This document shows positions 36,261 to 48,787 of a DNA stretch of 64,000 nt, piece by piece. Position numbers and translations under genes: made by a program. The stretch's first letter is position 1. Each line of letters opens with the position of its first letter. The DNA is from Boswellia sacra (Eukaryota; Streptophyta; Magnoliopsida; Sapindales; Burseraceae), in the NCBI GenBank assembly GCA_013180625.2, contig SNVD02012234.1:248001-312000 (forward strand), given 5' to 3'. The notes below the pieces were generated by a model. It was not told the origin of the DNA and did no database searches. It was given only the letters and a program-made list of their open reading frames with translations.

Positions 36261-38724
36261 TTTTGTTGTAGATCCATCCTTAACCAAAACATCAACAATG
36301 TTGTCCTCAATATCTTGCTCCATTTCATTTTCTTCCATTGGCATATCATCATTATAAGTAGGTTGATCATTTCCACTAGATGTAGATATTATTTGTATAT
36401 AACCTATAAAAATACAAAAATAAACTCCATTTAGTCATGATATTAGCTTAGCTAAAACATAGATTTCACAAAGGTTGATACAAGAGTAATCCAAATAAAA
36501 TATACTAGTGAAAAATAATACCGATACAGTAAAAACTTGATCAAGAAAAGATTTTAAAAAATTTCTCGTTCACATCTCCAAAGAAGTGTTACTTGTGCAT
36601 GTGCAATCATTATAACTTGTTCAAGGTTGAACCAAGCAAAGTTGACAGAGTATATGACATGATTACGATTAGCTTAAAGAGAGGAATATTCAATACCAAA
36701 ATTTGATGGAGTTTATTTGGTTGAATGTTTTATTGGATATGTTGAATAATTGGAGTCATTTTGAAATTGTTCATGTTTTTCTCTTAGATGTTGGAGTTGT
36801 TTTAGTGGTATTTGTTTTTATGATATTGGAGTTGTTTTAGTGGTATTTGTTTTTATGATATTGGAGTTGTTTTGAGGTTTTATGTTAATATTCTTAATTG
36901 GTGTTTGTTCGTTCGTTTTGAAGTGATGTCGGCGTTGTTTCGAATCTTTAAATTAAAATTTTTCTTAATTGGTTTTTGTTTGTTTTTTAAGTCTATGACA
37001 TTGGAGAGTTGGAGTTGTTTTAAAGTTGTTTAAAATTTTTCTTAATCATAATAAATGACTATTTTCTATATTTCTTTTGACCTTCAATGCAAAATTCGGC
37101 TTTTTTTGTTGATTCCCATTGAGTTTTGTTTTGATCACATGTCGATGATATGCTGCAAGCCTGCAATTGCAGAAGCAGCTGATGGCTTTTCATGAATGTC
37201 CAAATCAGTTTTCAATAAAATAAGTGTTTTGTGCTGGTGGGCTATGGAAACAATCAATACCATTGAACTGTTACTTGGTGCCTGTATTATTTTGTAAAAA
37301 GCTACAAGTTTAATGAATACTATTTAACATTAACTTTCCTATTCTAATTGTTTATAGATATATAAATATTTAAATATTGTAAAAGCCATGAACTTTACAA
37401 CTTCAAAGAATATCGCAATTTACAAGCATAATAGTTACATATAAATCATAATAAATGGATAATGCATCAAAGCTGCGACCAAGTAAGTAAAAGCTTAAAG
37501 CATGAAAATCTACTTATTTAACTGCTAACAAGAAAGGTATAGTCTCTTAGTCATGCAAGCAATAGGAAAAGCTAAGAACAAATCACAAGTTGAAGACTAT
37601 GGAAGCAAAATCTTCAATTTGTATTTGATTTTTACTTTATTTGACATATTTATATTCCCCTAAACACAAATTATCTTTTGGCTATCAATACAAAACATAT
37701 AGAAGTTATAACATTTTATGCCATTTAATTTAAGCAACCACAAATGTAACAAGAATAAGACAACATCTTCATCTTCATGATCAGCAATATTCAAAATCTC
37801 AAATTCCTTCACCGTCAGGTATTCTCTTGGCAACAACATAAAGAAAAAAAAAATAAAGCCTCAGGAGTTATCTTGTTTTGTAAACATCTAGTAATCGTTT
37901 GAACTAAATACAAACATGGTAGTCATCATTCACAATGGAATACAATTATATGTTTTGCACTTTGACTATCAAAAAGCTTGTGCTTCAATGACAACACTAC
38001 GAGACAATAACCAGTAAATGAGTAGCAAAAGTCCAAAAAGTGAACCCCTTCCTAGATAAATTGAAACATTGCAATGCCTCCATAATTCAACAGTAGCTAA
38101 GCTATTAATTTAAATGGGACAGCTCAAAACGCCCTCATTATGCATAAATCAACTTAATTGAAGAAACTGTTACACAAAAGCCCATGTTGCTCACTGTGTG
38201 ATCCTCTGCAACCAGTTGCCAATTTCCCCAACACAAATTCACTTTAAAAACTAACGACTCTAGCAGCTCAAATTCACTCACGAAAAACAATCACAACAAA
38301 CACTCAGATGGTAGTTCCTCTCATTAACACGAATTCATGTAGAAATTGAAAATACCCAATTGAAAATCAATCACAAAACAAATCCCGTTCTACAAAAAGC
38401 ACCAAAAACACAGATCAATGTGAAAGAAATCAATCAATCAATCACACACTCACTTGCACACTGAAACATAACAATCAAGAAGAAGATTTAGATAATTACC
38501 TGATCAGAAACTAAGTGGCGTGATAAAGCCTAGAAAATTCTGGTTGACTGGAAGTAGAACTCTAGCCGCAGTAACAACGATAATTATGAATGACCAGAAT
38601 TGGAGAGAGACAGATTGAAGAATAAGTGAAAGCTGTATTTCAGTAGCTTAATGAGTTGATAGAGAAAAGGAAGAATGCGAATAAATCAGAGTAGAGTTTG
38701 TAAAACATGGGTGCAGGTCAGGCA
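36261..38724 (-). other. hAT 5' non-coding region
   Basis: N-terminal, leader and intron sequence of the hAT element. On the minus strand a possible 5' leader exon ends CTGATCAG|GTAATT near 38,502. A 35-base tandem repeat is at 36,791. No other gene was recognised. Confidence 0.45.
36791..36873. repeat. 35-base tandem repeat within hAT
   Basis: The unit TTGGAGTTGTTTTAGTGGTA plus 15 more bases occurs at 36791-36825 and 36826-36860, followed by a partial third unit. Confidence 0.85.
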
Positions 38725-38815
38725 AAGCTGTCACCGTAGAGGTGAAGTCTAGAGAAGCTGTCACCGTGGAGGCGCAGTCTAGAGAAGCTGTCACAGGGCA
38801 AGTCTGGAGAAGCAA
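38725..38815. repeat. 30-base tandem repeat within hAT right end
   Basis: Units beginning AAGCTGTCACCGTAGAGG start at about 38725, 38755 and 38785, the third diverged. It lies in the presumed upstream region of the transposase, where repeated short motifs often serve as transposase binding sites in hAT elements; that role is inference. Confidence 0.7.
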
Positions 38816-39556
38816 TGCAGATCAGGAGCGTAGCGCAGGTTACGGGAGGCAGTGCAAGTCAGGACCCAGGCAGCTATGTCACGTGGAGCAGGTTAGGCGA
38901 GCGAAAGCAGTGAAGGACTGAAGTGAAGGCTAAAATGTGAAGTCTGAAGATGAAGATAGAAGGCTGTGATGTGTTTTCCAATTCAATTCCAAAGGCTACA
39001 TTTTTTTAATAATTTTTATTTATTAAAAAATTATTGTAATAAATAAAAATTTGATATTTGAATGGGTTAAGTTAGGAATGGGCTAGGCTCATTAGTTTGA
39101 ACAGTTAATGGATAATGGGCTGGAATTGGGAATGGATTGGACTTTACATAAATTAAATAAAATGTATATTTATATTTATTCCAGGCCGGGGATACTAGTC
39201 CCCGGCCCCGGGCTTTCCCCAGGATTCCTCTCCTCGTCCCCAGCGAAACTCCCCAGAAATCTAGGCTATTCCCCAGCAAGACCGGGCTGGGGATCCGAGT
39301 ACCTGGCCTCGCACAGGTAATTTTGACATCCCCACTCTGGGCTCCTCTGATCAATCAATAATCTCATTTTCTTGTAAAATATTTTATATGTATATGTATA
39401 TTTGTGTGTATGATTATAGGTACTCTAAGAATTTTTCGAAAGGACAGTTAGGAGCTTATAGGAAAGATATAATATTTTAACGTTCAGTTAAAATAAATTG
39501 AAAAGCAAACTATAATATAACTTAAAGATGCCCACTTCTAATCATAATATATTAAA

Positions 39557-39858
39557 GGAAAATTTGTGAAAATGCCTTTATTTTAAAGGGATCTCGAAAA
39601 ATGATCATCTTTCAAAAAATTTATATACTATAACCCTGTTCGACATTCGACAATATCTTACGGATGTATCAAACATCATGCAGTAGCATCCGATAATATT
39701 CGATGATGTCCGACAGTTGTATTCGACGATGTTTGATAGTGTTTGACACTCGATAAATAGTATCCGACACTCGACAGAATGTCACGACATGCAAATTTTT
39801 ATGAACAGGGTCATTTTACAAAGCCACACTTAAAATAAGGCCATTTCCAAAAATTTCC
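39557..39858. mobile_element. Mutator-like MITE, 302 bases
   Basis: Flanked by the 9-base duplication TATATTAAA at 39548-39556 and 39859-39867. The left end GGAAAATTTGTGAAAATGCC and the reverse complement of the right end (GGAAATTTTTGGAAATGGCC) are similar, and pairing continues into a TTATTTTAA block. A 9-base duplication points to the Mutator superfamily. The middle is made of short degenerate repeats of ATTCGA, TCCGAC and GTTTGA type. No coding frame. Confidence 0.85.
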
Positions 39859-39967
39859 TATATTAAAATTGTTGCACTAGCACTTGTTAACTTTTTCTAC
39901 CAAAATTTAATGCCCAGAAATAGGCATCTTAGGACCAAATTTGTTTTGGACATCATGAAGTCAGAAT

Positions 39968-40285
39968 TAAGGATGTGCATGGGTAGAGTATGGTATGGTA
40001 TCGCCATACCATCTCCCTACCCTTCAAAGGTCGGGTTTTAAATTTTTATACCATACCATTCTTGAATATAATACCAGACCACACCCCCGCATGGTAGGAT
40101 AGAGGCGGGTGTGGTATGGTATTTTTGAGTGGTTGACCAAATTGATTAAAACTTAGATAATGTTTTACCGCGTTTTTTTAATGGTATTTTTGAGTGGTTG
40201 ACCAAATTGACCCTACCCTACCTCCACCGTACCATGACGAGTATGTTGAGTTCAGGTGGATGAGGGGATACCATGCACACCCCTA
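39968..40285. mobile_element. hAT-like MITE, 318 bases
   Basis: Exact 8-base duplication GTCAGAAT at 39960-39967 and 40286-40293. Ends TAAGGATGTGCATGG and (reverse) TAGGGGTGTGCATGG match at 13 of 15 positions. Contains several palindromic GGTATGGTAT/ATACCATACC strings and an internal 30-base direct repeat (40116-40145 and 40181-40210). Non-coding. Confidence 0.88.
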
Positions 40286-40293
40286 GTCAGAAT

Positions 40294-42750
40294 TGATGGC
40301 TATAACACAGACGTTAGCTTTGAGTAATTCTCTTGTAATCATTTTCAATTTATTTGAATAGTATTATATTTTGCAAAATTTATTTCAAAATTATGCATCC
40401 AAAATAATTTGATATGATTTTAAAATTAACACATCAATGATATTGATATCTATACCTTATCATAATATATACAAATCTAATCAATAATATTGACGTAGCC
40501 TACAAGTTGATTTTAATAAAGACGACATAAATAGAATCATAATAAAAGCTTTTTGAAGGGTAAATTATTATGAAATTACATAAGAGAACAAGATGAAACA
40601 ACAATTTTACAAGAAAATTTGACCATCTCCAACCAAAATTCGGAAACAAATATACCAGCTTAAGGCTATATACGAATTTGATCGAGAAAGGGTTGCCAGT
40701 TTGACTCATATTTATAGCTTAGAAGTTTCATATTAAATGATTAATATATGCGCTAATTATCCAAATTCTCTCAAGAACGTTAGCCAATAATATTCTTGAG
40801 ATGAGATCATTCACAAATACTAAAAAGAATTATTTGATAGTAGAATTTGAATATAATTTTTAATTTTTAAAATGAGAATTCTAATAATTTATTTTAAAGG
40901 TAGTTGCATGCTAATGACAAATTTTAACCAAATTAATGGATAAACTTTCACTAGAAATAAACGGGTCTTTTGTAGCGGACGACGGGTTTTGGGCTGAGCC
41001 AAGTAAAATGCATCGTAAATTACTTGTGGTAGCCTATTATGTCATTTGCAGCAAAGATAAGGTCTTTTGTGGTGGCACCCTCCCCACCTCAAAAGGCCAT
41101 GCATTACTACTAAAAGTATGAGACTAGTGCAAAGAGTATTTTCAATGCTTAAAAAAGAAAGGTTTTTGTTCTAGATTATATAAAGAGTTCACAGACCACT
41201 CAACAATTGACATATGTACCCAACTAGCTTAGCTGGAAGAACAATTAACAAGTATTAGATGATTCAAAATATCTAGTTGATCTGTAACTACTGGGTGTTG
41301 CTATGGTACAACTGATATGCCGATACATCAATTTTCAAAATTGTATAAAAGCTATAAATGAATGTGTGAAAGTTATAAACGAGTGTATAGAAGTTGCAAA
41401 TGAGTGTGTATAAAAGTTACATATATTAAAGATAATAAATCAAAGTCTACATAACCATCCATCGATTCAATATTTCCATATACACTCATTTTGAATCTAG
41501 CATTAAATATGTAATAAATAAAAAAGAAGTAAAATGTACATTATTATTAGTTCCTTGATAATCAGAATATCAAATAGTAATCTAACATATGACTACTATG
41601 GCTTTAAGAACCCCTTTGACTATAATGTTTACGTAAGAGGGGGCAACAATACTTCTTTTAAATGAATTCCTACTATAGTTTTCTTTGACTTCCAGTCCAC
41701 ATACAAATTAGTTCACGTATCCTAATTCTTAGAATATCAAATTGAAAAATTTTATCCAAACAATTCCTAGTTTGGTGCATGGCTTTTGCCAAAATCCACT
41801 ACAATTTAATCCAAACTCACTACTCTTTCTTCATATTTCTAAACAAGATGTTGTACACATAAATTTAATAAACTTGCAAACAAAAGTAGGTTTCTTAAAA
41901 TTCTAGAAATTTCTACTCAAGAAAAGAATGAAAGAAAAAGGAATTGACCTTCAATAGTTTCCTCAAAACATTGAGTTGTATCATGGTGAGTAGTGAAGAG
42001 ATGAACATTATAGTTATGGAAAACGAGCTCAACCACTACATCAACAATCAATCTCTCAGCTCCACCTGCTCATGATGATAATAAAACAAGATGATTGTGA
42101 CTTGAAAAAACCAAACAAAGGAGGTGGGTAATCGAATTTCAAGACTATCTAGTACTCAAGTCTAATCACAAGCCAACTTCTTCAAAATATTGATCAAACC
42201 TAGGTGAAGAGATAAATAGTTATTTCTCTCTTTGTCTCTCTTGTTTGTTAAACATAGCAACCATAATGTGGCAACTAGCTTGTAGTAGACTTATAAACTT
42301 ATTAATGAAAGGGAAATTAAGACATTCAAGGCCCCATACTCTAGAACGTTGTTCTTCGAAAAGGAAAAACAAGAGCTATCAAAGTAACAATACTATAGAG
42401 ACCTGATATCCTTTTTTTTTTGTTTTACTAATTTAATCATCTATAATTGACAAATACAACAATTATAGGAACAAATACAAAGAGGATTTAATTTTCTGAG
42501 GCATGTTGAATTCTGACTCTTATTTCATCATTTTTTGCACACATGAAAGTTGAAAACATTTCACAAAGAGGAAATATGATAAAATTTTGATGCTCAAGAA
42601 AACTTAATGAAGTGAAAAGGAAGGTTTGCTCAACTATACCTCTTCTATATCCTTAGGGTAGAGAGCGCAACAAAACTTGGACATCATGCCCTTCAAAACC
42701 AGTTTCTAGGCATGCTTTAAGCCACTATGTTGTGATAAGATGCTTCCAAT
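40294..42750. other. Intergenic DNA
   Basis: No gene, RNA or element end was recognised. Short open frames at 40500-40709 (-) and 40936-41121 (+) have no recognisable features. Confidence 0.4.
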
Positions 42751-42871
42751 TTATGCTAAAATTTGAGCGGCTGGTTGACAAACCCAACCTGCACATACTA
42801 TTCGAACTGCACTTGTTCTTTTCATGTTTAGTCCTTTCTTGATGCCATTCTCCCAAACCTTAACAACTTGC

Positions 42872-43130
42872 TGTTGGAAAATTTAGGACATATTTTCCCT
42901 TTTTAGGATCGATGATAGCGGTAATGCGAAAATAAAAGCGAAAAATAATATACATGATTTTATGTGATTCATCCAAATGGGCTACGTACACAGACTGATG
43001 CAGATCTTTTACTGGGAGAAAAATAATACAAGACTTTACAACACTAAATCCCAAATACACCTAAAGAATAATTTTCACAATTATTCTTTTATACAAGAGT
43101 AAATTTTCCTCACTCTTTCTCTCTCTTTAT

Positions 43131-43166
<36 letters not shown>

Positions 43167-43393
43167 GGGAAGTGTCTCTCTCACTTCTCACTTGGAGAGC
43201 TCTCATTTGGGACTTGCTCTCTCCCTCACACCTTTCTTTGGGAGGAGGGGAGCTCTATTTATAGGAGAGCTCCCCCTTTCCATTGTCAAAAAATAATTAA
43301 AGTTAGGTAGCCTAACTTTGATAAAAAAATATAAAACGTGCACTGCTACCTATATTTTTTACCAACAATTGCTACCCACATTTTTTACCAACA
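42872..43393 (-). repeat. 3' LTR of the copia element
   Basis: 522 bases, plus-strand ends TGTTGGAAAA and TTACCAACA. Contains an (AC)n/(AT)n microsatellite absent from the 5' LTR. Confidence 0.9.
43130..43166 (+). repeat. (AC)n(AT)n microsatellite in the 3' LTR
   Basis: About 13 AC units followed by about six AT units. The matching part of the 5' LTR lacks it, so it arose after insertion. Confidence 0.9.
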
Positions 43394-45796
43394 ATCTCTC
43401 ACTTGAAGACTAATTTTAATATGTCTTCACCCCTCAATCAATGCAGCAACTTTTTCATATTTTTCTATGTTAGCGGATGAACTGAAGTTGAGCACAACTT
43501 CAGTTTATCGATAGTCACCGTCTTTGTCATCATGTCTGTCGGATTTTGATTTTTACTAATCTTTTCAAGTTTCAAAACCCCATCTTCCATAAGTGAATGA
43601 ATGAAATGATACCGCACCTGTATGTGCTTAGTTTTGGAATGATGGTTTCTTTGCCAAGTGAATTTCACTTTGACTGTCACTATACAATACACTCTTCTGT
43701 TGCTTATGGCTCAGTTTTTCCAAAAAAAAACTGCAACCAAACCATCTCTTTGCTAGCTTCATTTATGGCGATATACTCTGCCTCAATAGTGGAGAGAGTG
43801 ACTATCCTTTGTAACTTAGAGATCTAACTAACAGTTGTATCACCTAATCTCAAAACATATCCAGTAGTACTCTTTTTGCCATCAATATCTCCTACCATAT
43901 CAGCATCTAACCTAATGTTTGACTTTCTAAAACACAACACTGAATCTATAATTCCTCTCAAGTATCAGAAAATCCACTTCACTGCTTCCCCATATTGTTT
44001 GCCTAGATTACTCATGCATCTACTCACAACTCCCACTGCATGTATAATGTCTGGTCTGGTACAAATCGTGGCATACATAATATTGCTAATGGCTGAAGTA
44101 TAAGGTACCTTTGCCATGTTAGCTCTATCTTGCTCTATAGTAGGTGACAGTCCTTTGATAACTTGAAATAACTAGCTAAGGGATTACTCACTAGTTTGGT
44201 ATTCTCGATGTTGAATCTGCTCAATACTTTCTTCAGATACTCCTCTTATGACAGCTTAAAAACATCACGGTCTCTAGTAAATTCTCATCTTAAGGATTTG
44301 TTTGGTAACACCCAAATCCTTCATAGCAAAATATTTGGACAACTCCTTTTTCAAACTATCAATCTTCTCTTTGCAAGCACCAGCAATCAACATGTCATCA
44401 GCATGAAGTAGTAAAGTAATATAGGAGTCACCAAAGTTCTTCACATAATAGCAATGATCCAACTGGCATCTCAAAAAATTGTTACTATACATGAAACTGT
44501 CAAACTTCTTGTACCACTATTTAGGTGCTTGTTTTAGACAATACAAGCTCTTCTGAAGTTTGCACACCAATTTATTCTTTCTTTGTACTTCAAAACCTTG
44601 TGGCTGCATCATATAAATTTCTTCTTCTAGATCACCATGAGGAAATGTTGTCTTTACATCTAACTATTCTAGATTAAAAGTCTTCCTTAGCCACTAATCC
44701 AAGTATAGTTTTAGTGGTAGTTAGTTTAACCACTTGAGAGAAAATCTCTTTAGAGTCGATGCCTTCTTTCTGTTGAACAAACAGCATTGCTTTGTATCGT
44801 TTGCTGCCATCATGTTCATCCTTAATCCGATAAACCCATTTATTCTGTAAGACCCTCTTTTCTTTTGGTTGCTTAGCCAATGTGCATGTCTAATTGGATG
44901 ACAATGAATCCATCTCAACCTTCATGGCTAACTCTCACTTCATTGATTCATCGGCATGCATGGCTTTTTCATAACTCTTTGGTTCTCTGTATCAGTCAAC
45001 AATATATAGTTAAAAGAATGGGAGTATCTCGGAGGTGGTTTGATATTTCTTCTAGATCTCTTAAGCAGGGTCACATGCATATCCTGATGCTCTTTTGGGG
45101 CTATGTCTTCTTGGTTATCATGATTACTATTATCTGTAGCCGTCACTAGAATATCTCCTAGTAGAATCATTGCAAACTTCTAAGTACCAAGATTTGTATT
45201 CTCTATGTCTATTTCCAGTCTATCTTTAAACAAGACATTTTCATTAAAGACCATATCCTTACTTCTAATAACCTTATAGTTTTAGTGATCCTAGAAACGA
45301 TAACCAAACTCGGTATCATCATAGCTAATGAAAAAACACCTTTTATCTTAGCATCAAGCTTACTTTTAGCAACAACATCAATGTGAATGTACGAAACACA
45401 ACCAAACACTTTAAGAAAAGAAAGATTTACCTCTCTGCCGCTCCAGGTCTCTTCTAGTATTTTGAAGTTCAATGGTGTAAAAAGACATCTGTTGATCAAA
45501 TAGGTTGCGGTGCTAATAGTGTCAGCTTAAAACATCTTTGATAATCCAGCATGCAATCTCATGCTCCTAGGACGTTCATTTAGAGTTCTATTTATCCTTG
45601 AAACTACATCATTTTGTTGAGGTGTGTTCCAGGAATGGTCTTCTCCATCTTGATACCATGTTCAGCATAAAATTTTGTCTGTATCTATTTATTCACCTCC
45701 ATTATTTGACCACAGGCGCTTCACCTTCAAATTTGTTTCATTTTCAACCAGTGCTTTCCATCTTTTGAAAGCATCAAAGACTTCAAACTTGTGCTT

Positions 45797-46540
45797 CAAA
45801 AAATACATCCATACCTTTCTAGTTGCATCATCAATAAAAGTCACATGGTAGTTGGAACCACCAAGGGAAGAGACAGGGGAAGGTCCCCAGACGTCTATAT
45901 GAACTAATTCTAATTTCACTACTTTTGATTCTCTTCCAGCTTTTAAGAAACTTACCCTTTTGTGTTTTCTAAAAATACAATCTTTACATAGGCAGTGCTC
46001 AACAAATTTCAAATTCAGTAGCTTACCTTGTGACTGGAGTATCTTCATTTCCTTTTGACTCATGTGCCTGAGCCTACAGTGCCACAATTCGAAGCTTATA
46101 GTGAAATCAGCAACTGCAACTGTATCTCTGCAACTAGAAGTGATGTAGAATGTTCCAATTTTACTTTCTCGAGCGACAACCATGACCCCCTTTGTGACTT
46201 TCCAAGAGCCTCCATTAAATGCTACACTCTACCCTTCACTGTCAAACTGACCAATTGAGATCAGGTTCTGTATCAGCTTTGGTAAATGTCTCACCTTGTG
46301 AGTCTTCCACACAAATCTGTTTGCCATCCTCAAACTGACATCACTAATACTAATTATGTCCAACAGTTCTCCATCTGCAAGATACACTTTGCCATGATTT
46401 CTAGCAATATAGTTCTGTATGATCTCACTATGTGTAGTAGTGTGAAAAGACGCACTCGAAGCGAACCCCAAGAGTCAACAAAATTATCAACAGATATGAG
46501 TAAAACATCATGTGCCTCTTCTGTTGTTGAAACATTTACT
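45797..46540 (-). repeat. Tandem duplication in copia, unit 1
   Basis: Matches 46,541-47,270 with many substitutions. Contains the protease end, pre-integrase and start of integrase. The unit junction shows CTTCAAAAAATAC at both 45,793 and 46,539. Confidence 0.85.
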
Positions 46541-47270
46541 TCAAAAAATACACCCATACCCTTTTGCTTGCATCATCAATGAAAGCCACATAATAGTTGG
46601 AACCACTAAGGTGAGAGACAAATGAAGGTCTCCAGACGTCTATATAAACCAATTCTAATTTTGTTGCTTTTGGTTCTCTTCCAGCTTTTAAGAAGCTTGC
46701 CCTTTTCTGTTTTCCAAAAATCTAACCTTTACATAAGTTATGCTTGACAAATTTCAAATCTGGTAGCTTACATTGTGACTGGAGTATCTTCATTCCCTTT
46801 TCGCTTATATGCCTAAGCCTACAGTGCCATAATTTGAAAATTACAACGGAATCAGCAACTGCAACTAGAAGTGATGTAAAGTGTTCTAGTTTTAATTTCT
46901 TAAGCTATAACCATGACTTTCTTTGTGACTTTCTAAGAGCTTCCATTAAATGTCACACTGTGTGCTTCACTATCAAGCTGACCAACTGAAATTAGGTTTC
47001 GCATCAACTTTGGTATATGTCTCACCTTGTGAATCCCCCACACAAATCTGTTTGTCATCCTCTAACTGACATCACCAATGCCAACTATGTCCAACAGTTG
47101 TCCATCCGCAAGATACACCTTGCCATGATTACCAATAATAGAGTTCTCCATGATCTCACTACATGTAGCAGTGTGAAAAAACGCACCCGAATTTAACACC
47201 CAAGAGTTAACAAAATTATCAACAGATAAGAGTAAAACATCATGTGCCTCTTCTGTTGTTACAACATTCA
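46541..47270 (-). repeat. Tandem duplication in copia, unit 2
   Basis: Second copy of the 0.74-kb unit, more decayed in reading frame. Homology ends near 47,270, where unique Gag/zinc-knuckle sequence resumes. Confidence 0.85.
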
Positions 47271-48241
47271 CTGTGTCATTCTTGTCGTCATTCTCATTCT
47301 TAGGTGGCGCTCTGCAATTATGTTTAAAATGGCCCATCCTGCCACAATTTCAACATTCAATATTGCTTCTTCCGATTCTAGATTTACTTCTACCATTCTT
47401 TGACTTTCCTCTAACTCCACCTTTGTTGGAATTCCTATCATAATTCCTACCCTTTTTTTTGACATTTAAGGTAGAATTGGCAATTGAGACTTCTCCTGAA
47501 TCTCTCCTACGAACTTCTTCAACAAGAATTTTTTTCCTAATTTCATTGCAAATTAGTTTTGTATTTCCTATAGAGTTGCTAACAGTTACTTTCATAAGTT
47601 CCCAACTATTCGATAATAAGGATAAAGAATTAAGGCACAAACTTCATCATCAAATTGAATTCTTACCGAACTTAATTGATTTATAATCGTATTAAATTTA
47701 TTTAAATGATCAACTACATAAGCATTATCTATCATCTTTAAATTAAACAGCTTCTTCATTAGGTGTACCTTGTTGCTTGTCAATGGCTTCTCATACATAG
47801 AAGATAAAGCCTTCATCAATCCCACAGTGGTCTTCTCCTTTGCAACATCATGGGCAACATTCTTTGACAGCGTCAAATGAATCACCCCCAACACCTGTTT
47901 GTCAAGAAATTTACAGTCCTCTTCCTTCATATCTGCTAGTTTCTCATTGAAAGGCAAGTATAGCTTTTTATTGTACAGATAATTCTCTATTCGTATCTTC
48001 CAAAAAGCATAATCTACACCATCAAATTTAGCAAGTCCGTGCCTCGATCCTTTTTCGTCAACCATTACTTTCAATCAAAAAAGTCGCTTCACTATTTTGT
48101 AAACAGTACCTCCATATAGATGAACAGTTTCATATGTGTAAACAGTGCTCTATGAACAGTATCTCCATATATATGAACAGTATCATGTGCGAACAGTACT
48201 TTGTGTACATACCCTTTGCTGAACTAGGCTCTAATACCAAT

Positions 48242-48787
48242 TGTTGAAAAATTTATGACATATTTCCTTTTTTAGGATCGATGAGAGTGGCAATGCAAAA
48301 ATAAAAGCAAAAAATAATCCACACGATTTTACGTGGCTTACCCAAATGTGCTACATCCACAGATTGTTGCAAATCTTTTACTGGAAGAAAAAAATACAAG
48401 AGTTTACAACACTTAAACTCTCACCCCAATCTCAAATACATCCAAAGAATAATTTTTACAATTATTCTTTTATACAAAAGTAAATTTCCCTCACTCATTT
48501 TCACAGTTATTCTTTTATAGAAAAGTAAATTTTCACAATCCTATGGCACTCAAACTCTGTATAGGAAGTGTTTCTCTCACTTCTCACTTGGAGAACTATC
48601 ATTTGGAACTTGCTCTCTCCCTCACACCTTTCCTTGGGAGGAGGAGAGCTCTATTTATAGGAGAGCTCCCTTTCTCCATTGTCAAAGAATAATCAAAGTT
48701 AGGTAGCCTAACTTTGACAAAAAATATAAAACATGGGCTGCTACCTACTTTTTCACCAACGATTGTTGCCCATATTTTTTACGAACA
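48242..48787 (-). repeat. 5' LTR of the copia element
   Basis: 546 bases, plus-strand ends TGTTGAAAAA and TTACGAACA. Clearly homologous to 42,872-43,393 but with many differences and small indels, so the insertion is old. Confidence 0.9.

Larger units (their letters stand above)
31572..39334 (-). mobile_element. hAT transposon (7.8 kb), inactive
   Basis: The left end is TAAGGATGTCAAAAT and the right end, in reverse, is TGGGGATGTCAAAAT. The 8-base flanks CTTTGGGC (31564-31571) and CTCTGGGC (39335-39342) match at seven of eight positions. Both subterminal regions are GC-rich with CCCCGG/CCGGGG strings (about 31,598-31,700 and 39,181-39,310). The interior encodes a minus-strand hAT transposase with stops, and holds a nested solo LTR. 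Size and ends fit an Ac/Tam3-superfamily element. Confidence 0.9.
43465..48074 (-). pseudogene. copia gag-pol pseudogene
   Basis: Minus strand, right to left: Gag (48074-47592, then a frame change); a CCHC knuckle near 47,350-47,310 (NCGRMGHFKHNC) with a TGA inside its first CxxC; protease VLNSGAFFHTA, where the catalytic Asp of DSG is Asn; pre-integrase WHCRLRHMSQKEMK with CKDC; integrase HIDVWGP and FIDDATRKVW, with SNNGGE where SDNGGE is usual; reverse transcriptase pieces at 44,918-44,274 (NKWVYRIK, LLLHADDMLIAG); and an RNase H end at 43,692-43,465 (HIQVRYHFIH, NPTDMMTK). Several frameshifts separate the blocks. The protease to early-integrase part is present twice in tandem. Confidence 0.88.
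42872..48787 (-). mobile_element. Ty1/copia retrotransposon, decayed
   Basis: LTRs lie at 48242-48787 (5') and 42872-43393 (3'). A primer-binding site (minus TGGTATTAGAGCC, 48239-48227) lies next to the 5' LTR, and a purine-rich AAGTGAGAGAT precedes the 3' LTR. Gag, protease, integrase, reverse transcriptase and RNase H remnants follow in copia order. Gag style (AKFDGVDYAFWKIRIENYL) suggests the Tork/Tnt1 group. Flanks CTTGC and CCTTC differ, so the target duplication is diverged. Many stops, frameshifts and one internal duplication make it inactive. Confidence 0.92.
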
